Of a DNA stretch of 5,245 nucleotides, positions 1 through 5,245 are shown piece by piece. A program made the position numbers and the translations under genes. The notes under the pieces were generated by a model, which had not been told where the DNA came from, made no database searches, and was given only the letters and a program-made list of their open reading frames with translations. The stretch is from SAR202 cluster bacterium (GTDB lineage: Bacteria > Chloroflexota > Dehalococcoidia > UBA3495): the NCBI GenBank assembly GCA_009392775.1, contig VFFT01000137.1:1-5245 (forward strand). The letters run 5' to 3'. The stretch's first letter is position 1. The number at the start of each line of letters is the position of its first letter.

Positions 1-1775
1 GTGTTGTCAATAGTTTCACCTAGTGGCTGGAAACTAGAGTTGTCATATTTGAATGCCTCCAACACTCCTGTGTTTGTTTTAGGATGCCACCCAGTGATTT
101 CATACATATCGAGTCTGTGGGAGTGGGTTAGGGTAGGAGCAGGATATTGTGGATAACTATAGTGGATTAGTGGTCTTTGGGTCAGTAGCATGGGCCCTTC
201 ATACACTGCTTTGTACATCCCATTGTAAACATCTACATCGGGATTTCTGGAATACATGATGAAATCTGAGTCAGAGTTATAGAGAAACTGGCCACATGAT
301 CTCTTGGTAAGGCATTGGTGGGTGTCTTTCGAAATGATGCCGCCAAGGTCAACAATGTGGCGCCCGCTGATATATTTCAATATTCCAACATCAAAGGCTG
401 CAATAGTAGCATCCTGAGGAGTGTTAACTGAGGCCCAACTAGCCATTTGTATGTACTCGTCTGAAATCTGTCTAATGTTATTTTGGTATAGATGGCTCCA
501 GTTTAAGCACGTTATGGCAGCTGCAATTACGGCTATGGGTATCAAGCATACGCTGATAGGTATCCGTATAAGGGTTTTGTGTACGTATCCAATTGCTATG
601 ACCCCTAATATTGTTAATATGATGTATTCGTTGGACAGGTATCTCGTATGGTGTAACAGTATCCGAAATGAAATAGCGTACATAAGTAAATGTGCTATTC
701 CCCAAGAGATCAATAGGGTCATCAGTAAATGCTGATTTGCAATTGTAGATGACTTTACGCGGCTGAAAACGCTGCTGCAGATTTGGGTGCCATCGACTGG
801 TTGTCTGTAAATCTTGCCAACTCTTGTTTTGACTATATTCCATAAGTCATCGATAGACTTTCCCTGGAGTCTTACCCAGAGAAAGATGCCTAAAGATATA
901 GGTATTGTCCCTAATAATATATAGTGTTGCGGAAGAAACGATTGGTAATGTATGAACGCCTTAATGAAATGCGTGATTGCTAAGATGTCAAAGCCGGAAT
1001 CGACGTATGTTAGGACTTTACCTCTACCAGTGGTGGGTAAGATATCGCCGTTTACAAAGAACGAAAATAGCAGATAAGGCAAAATCACTAGAAGCGTGCT
1101 TATCAGGCCCCTGAGCAAACTCTTCCATTCTCCCCGTGCTAGGCTTACCAATAGCAATGCGGCTATCAGTGCTATTCCGGAAGGATGTGTTAGAAGCAGA
1201 AGTCCACACAAGACGCCTGTAAGGGTCCTGTAACTGTAATGCTCATATGATAATAGTGTGAGTAATCCCAGAGCGATAAACATCATGGTTTCCATTCCAC
1301 TAAGAGCCAGCCAGATAATGTTTCCGTTTATCGCTATTAGCAAACCCGCTAGAAAGCCTAGTAGTGAGGACATCGGTTCACCAAAACTGAGGGATCGCCC
1401 TACCTGCCTAGACACTAGCATGGTTAATATGAGAACTACTACGAACATGAGAAGAGACAGGGATAATGCCGACAAGTACGGAGTTACCCCAAGTACAACT
1501 AAACCCGCGTTAATAAATACCCAAAGTGGACTCGATGTTCCAGTGCTGAGCTCTCCCTGATTGAAAGAAAGTGTCCCCGTCTCTGCTAGGTTGGAGATAT
1601 ACACTAGGTGGATGTACGCGTCGTCAAGGGGAAACACGCCGTATGATTTGGGAAATGCTATCCATACAGCTATTCCTAATATAATAACAAGTAGGACCCC
1701 CGTGACCAGTAACGCTGTAGGGGTCTTACGATCTGCGCCGTATTCTTTTGGGTGAAATAATAATGAAAGTGGCAT
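1..1775 (-). CDS. GT-C-type membrane glycosyltransferase, AftB-like (3' end missing)
   Basis: Predicted polyprenyl-phosphate-sugar-dependent glycosyltransferase of the cytoplasmic membrane with its active site on the outer face. The frame is open for 591 codons from ATG 1775 to the window edge, so the stop codon is not seen. A first membrane helix (about residues 20-42) is followed by the acidic motif DDAYIHL (51-57) and then FNQGE and STGTSSPLW (71-85). This matches the DDAYI...NPGE...TSPLW pattern of AftB-like GT-C proteins, where the Asp pair is the presumed catalytic site. SGMETMMF (159-166) matches their usual SGLE motif. About ten further hydrophobic segments run to residue 423. A soluble C-terminal part begins near 440 and contains NTPQDATIAAFDVGILKYISGR and IVDLGG, also typical of the family. 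An in-frame stop at 1830-1832 and no ATG, GTG or TTG between it and 1775 fix the start. No Shine-Dalgarno sequence is visible. The sugar and acceptor cannot be told. The family call is firm and the substrate is unknown. Confidence 0.9.
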   Translation of the reverse strand, partial: MPLSLLFHPKEYGADRKTPTALLVTGVLLVIILGIAVWIAFPKSYGVFPLDDAYIHLVYISNLAETGTLSFNQGELSTGTSSPLWVFINAGLVVLGVTPYLSALSLSLLMFVVVLILTMLVSRQVGRSLSFGEPMSSLLGFLAGLLIAINGNIIWLALSGMETMMFIALGLLTLLSYEHYSYRTLTGVLCGLLLLTHPSGIALIAALLLVSLARGEWKSLLRGLISTLLVILPYLLFSFFVNGDILPTTGRGKVLTYVDSGFDILAITHFIKAFIHYQSFLPQHYILLGTIPISLGIFLWVRLQGKSIDDLWNIVKTRVGKIYRQPVDGTQICSSVFSRVKSSTIANQHLLMTLLISWGIAHLLMYAISFRILLHHTRYLSNEYIILTILGVIAIGYVHKTLIRIPISVCLIPIAVIAAAITCLNWSHLYQNNIRQISDEYIQMASWASVNTPQDATIAAFDVGILKYISGRHIVDLGGIISKDTHQCLTKRSCGQFLYNSDSDFIMYSRNPDVDVYNGMYKAVYEGPMLLTQRPLIHYSYPQYPAPTLTHSHRLDMYEITGWHPKTNTGVLEAFKYDNSSFQPLGETIDN

Positions 1776-1792
1776 AATTGGAGATATGTGTG

Positions 1793-1799
1793 TATATAA
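1793..1799 (-). promoter_or_regulatory. TATA-like box upstream of the minus-strand glycosyltransferase
   Basis: The minus strand reads TTATATA, centred about 21 bases before the ATG at 1775. There is no Shine-Dalgarno sequence between it and the start. An archaeal TATA box is usually centred about 26-27 bases before the transcription start, so this one would put transcription start at or just inside the ATG, close to a leaderless arrangement but a few bases too near. No bacterial -35 element is visible at the right distance. It could simply be AT-rich intergenic sequence. Confidence 0.25.
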
Positions 1800-1842
1800 T
1801 CTCTGCGTGTTTATTGGTCGGAAACAGACCTAATTAATTGGA

Positions 1843-1867
1843 AACCATCGCTATGGTTAACTATGGT
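1843..1867. repeat. Phased CTATGGT direct repeats with an inverted half-site
   Basis: CTATGGT occurs twice, at 1851-1857 and 1861-1867, exactly 10 bases apart and so on the same face of the helix. AACCAT at 1843-1848 is the inverse of ATGGTT at 1853-1858, separated by four bases (CGCT). The cluster sits between the two divergent start regions and could be an operator. The repeats are short and may be chance. Confidence 0.3.
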
Positions 1868-1883
1868 CTCCAGTTCGAAATGA

Positions 1884-1892
1884 TTTTATATA
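1884..1892 (+). promoter_or_regulatory. Candidate plus-strand TATA box (distal)
   Basis: TTTTATATA is a good match to an archaeal TATA box. It would place transcription start near 1915, about 130 bases before the standard start codon of the sulfotransferase-like gene and about 85 bases before a conceivable non-standard start near 2001. No bacterial -35 element was recognised with it. Evidence is base composition and motif only. Confidence 0.25.
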
Positions 1893-1920
1893 GACCCGTA
1901 TGTAGAGTCAAATTGAATAG

Positions 1921-1930
1921 GATATAAAAA
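1921..1930 (+). promoter_or_regulatory. Candidate plus-strand TATA box (proximal)
   Basis: GATATAAAAA resembles a TATA box and is preceded by a short purine run (ATAG), as a BRE element would be. It would place transcription start near 1950, closer to the downstream gene than the box at 1884. At most one of the two is likely to be used, and the sequence alone does not decide which. Confidence 0.25.
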
Positions 1931-2000
1931 GCCCTCAGGATATATTTATGGTCGTTTACATTCCTCTTATCGATATACGTTCGGAGTCTTAGCAATCAGT

Positions 2001-2078
2001 ATTTGTGTAAAAGAAAGAGTTTCCGGGATACAGATTCTCACATTCCTATTGGTTATGACCTGTTGTATCTCCTGCAGA
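2001..2078 (+). other. In-frame lipoprotein-type signal sequence lacking a standard start
   Basis: The frame of the sulfotransferase-like gene is open back to a stop at 1914-1916. Its last upstream codons read VKERVSGIQILTF and continue directly into LLVMTCCISC, giving a basic n-region, a hydrophobic core and a Cys that could be lipidated (residue 9 counted from TTG 2049). This looks like a lipoprotein signal peptide of normal length. No ATG, GTG or TTG lies in frame between 1917 and 2049, so translation would need a rare start such as ATT at 2001, or the sequence has a base error or frameshift here. The lipobox is imperfect: I-S precedes the Cys. Confidence 0.45.
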
Positions 2079-3524
2079 CCTAATGTGCCTATGCCTGAAT
2101 CCATAGAGCATACTTACGTACAACCAATTAGTTCAGAGGCCCAGATCCACGAATCGAATGCCCTTGCGGTGAAAATTTCCGGAGAACTATCTGAGCCAGG
2201 CGGAGTGGCAGTGCGGTACTGGTCAGATGATGGTCCCAAACTTGAGTCAAGTCCGAGCTTTATTTCTGGGACTACATACGAGTTAACTATCTTTCGCCTT
2301 CGCGCAAATACGTTTTACGAATACCAGATATTGGCGATAAGCGATTCTGGATATAGGGAGGTTTCTGACGTAAAGAGCTTTTTGACGGGGAGGCTTCCTG
2401 AAGCATTGGAGAGAGCTAGATTCAAAGTGATTAACGGTCATTCTTCTTATCCGCTGACGTTTCTGGAATTTCGACAAAAGACTTTTTATGGGCTGGTTGC
2501 AATAGATTCTGATGGATATGTCGTCTGGTACTATGAGGCACCGGAGGGTCATGAACCATATGTTATGGATCAGAGAGCCAATGGCAACATAGTACTTCTA
2601 GACGGCGCTTTTGGTGTTGTGGCATATGGATTAGCAGAGATTACTCCACTTGGTGATGAGGTGGCTCGTCTAGATGATGTGTGTCCGCCTAACGGTCCTA
2701 TGCATCATGAAGTGACATTGATGGATGATGGTCGCGTGATGTATTTATCTCGTGCCATAGAATATTGGGGTGATGGTATAGATGACATTCCTCAAGAAGG
2801 GGATACTTTAGGTATTTGGGATCCAGTTAGAGGTTCCAACGAAATAGTGTGGAATATATTTGATCACATTTCTCCCTCTGATAGAACTTCCCCAGACTCT
2901 GATTCCACTCTCCCCGAGCAATTTATGTGGGGAGGCTGTAATAGAGATCACGCTGTTCAAGATTGGAGTCATGGAAATTCAATCCACATCAACGCTGATG
3001 GTACGGTTCTAGTTTCTTTGCGGCATCTAGATCAAATTGTAAAACTTTCATCTGATTTCGAGGAGGTGCTATGGAGACTAGGAGGTCCTGGTGGTCAATT
3101 CGAATTTCCGCAAAAAAGTGATAGATTCTATCATCAGCATTCGGCTGCGGAGCTACCTAATGGCAATATAATTTTGTTTGACAATGGGAATAATAGGCCG
3201 GCTGTTGAGGGAGGTGAATATTCTCGGGCGTTAGAATTACAATTAGATATGAGCGACCAGACTGTTCGGAAAGTATGGGAATATAGACAATCTCCTGATC
3301 TGTTCGCCGATTGTTGTTCAAATGTAGTGCGACTTGATAATGGTCATTCCCTGTTAGTGTTTGGTATGAGCGAAGGTGACGTATGCTGTCGTACCTTTAC
3401 AATCGTCGAGGTGGACGACTCGGGCGAGGTTACATGGCACGTGGAACATATGTCAGAGGGTAAATTTTCGCAATATAGAGTAGTACCTGCAAAATCAATT
3501 ATGAATGAATCAGAGATCCCCTAA
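2049..3524 (+). CDS. Arylsulfotransferase (ASST)-family secreted protein with N-terminal Fn3-like domain
   Basis: Probable extracytoplasmic PAPS-independent sulfotransferase, which moves a sulfuryl group from an aryl sulfate to a phenolic or other acceptor through a sulfohistidine. Numbering is from TTG 2049 (491 residues). Residues 33-113 form a fibronectin-III-like beta domain ending in FLTGRLPEAL. The rest is a beta-propeller with recurring blade turns such as DSDGYVVW (153-160), NGNIVLLD (178-185), DDGRVMYLS (226-234), ADGTVLVSLR (316-325) and PNGNIILFDNG (370-380). The expected ASST residues are present: HHE (219-221), DWSHGNSI with H308, SLRH with R325, and FYHQHSA with H364. From memory of E. 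coli AssT these match H252, H356, R374 and the catalytic H436. Cysteine pairs occur at 422-423 and 446-447. The start is unsure: TTG 2049 and ATG 2055 both fall inside a hydrophobic stretch whose upstream part is encoded in frame without a standard start. No Shine-Dalgarno sequence is seen. Only 23 bases separate it from the next gene, suggesting co-transcription. Substrates are unknown. Confidence 0.88.
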   Translation: MVMTCCISCRPNVPMPESIEHTYVQPISSEAQIHESNALAVKISGELSEPGGVAVRYWSDDGPKLESSPSFISGTTYELTIFRLRANTFYEYQILAISDSGYREVSDVKSFLTGRLPEALERARFKVINGHSSYPLTFLEFRQKTFYGLVAIDSDGYVVWYYEAPEGHEPYVMDQRANGNIVLLDGAFGVVAYGLAEITPLGDEVARLDDVCPPNGPMHHEVTLMDDGRVMYLSRAIEYWGDGIDDIPQEGDTLGIWDPVRGSNEIVWNIFDHISPSDRTSPDSDSTLPEQFMWGGCNRDHAVQDWSHGNSIHINADGTVLVSLRHLDQIVKLSSDFEEVLWRLGGPGGQFEFPQKSDRFYHQHSAAELPNGNIILFDNGNNRPAVEGGEYSRALELQLDMSDQTVRKVWEYRQSPDLFADCCSNVVRLDNGHSLLVFGMSEGDVCCRTFTIVEVDDSGEVTWHVEHMSEGKFSQYRVVPAKSIMNESEIP

Positions 3525-3547
3525 TTTATTCAGTAGGGCAGCTTCCT

Positions 3548-5245
3548 ATGAATAACGAGGGGTTATGCAATCTAAACATTATGAAGGACTTGAGCTTGAG
3601 TTTTTATACGAACGTCGTGGCTGGGCTGAGAAATAATTGGGTATTGATTTGCCTTACTGTCTTAGCATTGGTATCGCGAGTGTTTCTGACAACTATATCA
3701 CTCGGCGAAGTGGATTCAGGAAACTTTTGTAATGCTCTCAAGTATGGGTATGATATCAGCCATTTTCGTCCTCATGCTCCAGGGTATCCCATCTTCGTCT
3801 TTATGGCGTGGCCCCTATACCTGATGACGACTGATTGTATAACGAGCTTAGCGTTGGTCAGCGCCGTACTTGGAGCTTTGGTAATAATACCGTTCTATTT
3901 GTTGGTGAAGACCATCGTAGGTGGCTTAATAGCATTCATCGGGTCAGTGGCCCTTATCGTAAACCCACTGCATTGGACTTTTAGTGAAGCTATGCTATCA
4001 GATGTGCCGTCGACATTTTTTGTAGTTCTATCTGCATATCTTGTTTATAGAGGTCGTTCTTGTGATTGGTCTTTTTTATTGGGCTGTGCCTCAATGTCTA
4101 TCGCTATAGGTGTGAGGCCGGCCAATGTGTGTATGGTTCTACTATTGGCAGTTCCTTTAATCTTCAGATGGCGCGATGAAAACACGTTTCCTGGCGGTAT
4201 CCTAATCAAAGGTATTGGGATGTTTGCTGGGATCTCGTGCTTGTGGTTTTTCCCTGCGGTATTTCTAGGTTCAGACGGATTAAGTGCTTTTTTTGGTGCT
4301 TTGCAGAAACAATGGCTTAACGCTGTGGCGGTCGGAGATATTTCGCAACTGGGTAGTCCGTGGATTATAAACCTAGTTTACAGATTGGAAAGGTTTGCCC
4401 TCGGGTATTTAGTGTTATACCCATGGACTGGCAGTGATATAAAGAGTAGTGTAACCTTGCTGCTGTGTGCTCCTGTAATCCTTGGCTTCATCGGGTTTGT
4501 ATGTAGTTGGAATCGGACTAACAGTGACCACATTTTTATTTCGATATGGTTAATTACCATTATTTATCCGATATGTACTATTCATTTCTTGCCTAGGTAC
4601 GGGATTCCTTACATTCCAATTTTCCTTATATGTATCCTTGTCGGGTACCAATATTTATGCGCTATTTGCAGGATGCGTAGAGGTTCAATTGAATTGGTTT
4701 TCCTGTTGGCTTTGGGTACTGTCTTACTTCTGTATATTGTAAAGTTGCAGGAGCCCGTTAGTAGCTTTGAGGTTAGCACTCCTAACCAACCGATTTACAT
4801 AGCTTTATTATTATTACTCTTTGTGACAACAATCCTACTGACCCGCATACGTTTTCAGCATTGGTACAGATTAGTGGGCAATCTGAGGATGGGGGTTAGT
4901 GGCGTCCCGCCGAGGTGGCTCCGTTTAAAGTATATCGCGCTATTGCTGGTAGTGCCTTACGCAATCATTGGTTACACTAACGCTTCGGTTTCCCATCATA
5001 TCAACAGTCCGGGTTACCAACTCGTCATTGATGTAACAAAACAATATGAGTCTGAAGGTACGGTAGTGTGTTGGGATAATCAAACCCACAGTATATTTGA
5101 ATCTATCGCGCCACAATTTCAAATTGCAGGTCGACTCACGGCCGACAGTCTCTATGATGGGTATGAAAATGGGTTAGTTGTAGTAATGACCGACAGATGC
5201 CAATGGTTTGAGGATATATCTGTTGATCTCAACCCTATTGTAATC
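3548..5245 (+). CDS. GT-C-type polytopic membrane glycosyltransferase, HxPGYP type (3' end missing)
   Basis: Predicted glycosyltransferase of the cytoplasmic membrane using a lipid-linked sugar on the outer face. The frame is open for 566 codons to the window edge, with no stop seen. After a first helix (about 31-50) come LGEVDSGNF (52-60) and HFRPHAPGYPIF (72-83). These match the GDxDSxNFA...HQPHPPGYP signature of a GT-C subfamily related to the mannosyltransferase/ArnT clan, where the acidic residues E54 and D56 are likely catalytic. Further family features are FSEAMLSDVP (145-154), GVRPAN (188-193) and FLPRYGIPYIP (347-357). Around a dozen hydrophobic segments reach residue about 476, followed by a soluble C-terminal domain (from about 485). 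It differs from the glycosyltransferase at the left edge in all its motifs, so it is not a recent duplicate. ATG 3548 was chosen because it lies 23 bases after the sulfotransferase gene with a weak AGGG at 3534-3537. An in-frame ATG at 3581 (residue 12) is an alternative. Substrates are unknown. Confidence 0.9.
   Translation, partial: MNNEGLCNLNIMKDLSLSFYTNVVAGLRNNWVLICLTVLALVSRVFLTTISLGEVDSGNFCNALKYGYDISHFRPHAPGYPIFVFMAWPLYLMTTDCITSLALVSAVLGALVIIPFYLLVKTIVGGLIAFIGSVALIVNPLHWTFSEAMLSDVPSTFFVVLSAYLVYRGRSCDWSFLLGCASMSIAIGVRPANVCMVLLLAVPLIFRWRDENTFPGGILIKGIGMFAGISCLWFFPAVFLGSDGLSAFFGALQKQWLNAVAVGDISQLGSPWIINLVYRLERFALGYLVLYPWTGSDIKSSVTLLLCAPVILGFIGFVCSWNRTNSDHIFISIWLITIIYPICTIHFLPRYGIPYIPIFLICILVGYQYLCAICRMRRGSIELVFLLALGTVLLLYIVKLQEPVSSFEVSTPNQPIYIALLLLLFVTTILLTRIRFQHWYRLVGNLRMGVSGVPPRWLRLKYIALLLVVPYAIIGYTNASVSHHINSPGYQLVIDVTKQYESEGTVVCWDNQTHSIFESIAPQFQIAGRLTADSLYDGYENGLVVVMTDRCQWFEDISVDLNPIVI

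Larger units (their letters stand above)
1776..2048. other. Divergent intergenic region
   Basis: About 270 bases separate the two divergently read genes, and the region should hold both promoters. It is AT-rich, with several TATA-like stretches (1793-1799, 1884-1892, 1921-1930), a small cluster of direct and inverted repeats (1843-1867) and an A+T palindrome-like run around 1830-1841. An ATG at 1948 opens only 14 codons before a stop and is not considered a gene. The last 50 or so bases are probably translated as part of the signal sequence of the next gene, although no standard start codon precedes them in frame. No tRNA, structured RNA or terminator was recognised. Confidence 0.7.

Noticed and set aside
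478..843. 121-codon minus-strand open frame
   Set aside because: It lies inside the long minus-strand glycosyltransferase in another frame of the same strand. Its translation has no recognisable domain, while the overlapping frame is open for 591 codons with family motifs.
421..1755. Plus-strand open frames at 421-735, 1258-1560 and 1561-1755
   Set aside because: All are antisense to the minus-strand glycosyltransferase and have no recognisable protein features; they are shadows of the real gene.
1830..1841. A+T palindrome-like run CTAATTAATTGG
   Set aside because: It is an imperfect short palindrome in AT-rich intergenic DNA, with no partner copy and no clear position relative to a promoter.
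1948..1992. Short ATG-initiated frame (MVVYIPLIDIRSES) upstream of the sulfotransferase-like gene
   Set aside because: It has only 14 codons, no ribosome binding site and a different frame from the downstream gene. A leader peptide cannot be excluded, but nothing supports it.
2283..2552. 89-codon minus-strand open frame within the sulfotransferase-like gene
   Set aside because: It is antisense to the Fn3-like and early propeller region, and its translation has no motif.
3525..3547. Possible terminator between the sulfotransferase-like gene and the next gene
   Set aside because: The 23-base gap has no stem-loop or T-run, which favours read-through into the downstream glycosyltransferase.
4378..5122. 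Minus-strand open frames at 4378-4560 and 4940-5122
   Set aside because: Both are antisense to the second glycosyltransferase, whose frame is continuous and carries family motifs.

Overview
The window holds three long protein-coding genes arranged around a divergent intergenic region, and nothing else of substance. Two of them run off the window edges. On the minus strand (1-1775) is a polytopic GT-C-type glycosyltransferase, read from its start codon at 1775 towards the left edge and cut before its stop. On the plus strand (about 2049-3524) is an extracytoplasmic arylsulfotransferase-like beta-propeller (ASST family) with an N-terminal fibronectin-III-like domain. It is followed after only 23 bases by a second, different polytopic GT-C-type glycosyltransferase (3548-5245), cut by the right edge. 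Both edge genes were recognised by translating the open frames by hand. Each frame is open over its whole length and has typical GT-C architecture: an acidic motif after the first membrane helix, many membrane helices, then a soluble C-terminal part.

The organism is an uncultivated-looking prokaryote of moderately low GC. None of the three starts has a convincing Shine-Dalgarno sequence, ATA, CTA and AGA/AGG codons are common, and several TATA-like boxes lie in the intergenic region. This would suit an archaeon with leaderless or short-leader transcripts (for example a marine euryarchaeon). It would also fit some bacteria that use few Shine-Dalgarno sites. The sequence alone does not settle the domain.

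The common theme is the outer face of the cytoplasmic membrane. GT-C enzymes take sugars from polyprenyl-phosphate carriers and add them to lipid-linked or protein-linked glycans outside the cell. ASST enzymes are also extracytoplasmic and move sulfuryl groups from aryl sulfate esters to acceptors without PAPS. The arrangement suggests a locus that builds, and possibly sulfates, a surface glycan or secreted small molecule. This is an inference from families and context.

The main anomaly is at the 5' end of the sulfotransferase gene. A good lipoprotein-type signal sequence is encoded in frame, but most of it lies upstream of every standard start codon in that frame.
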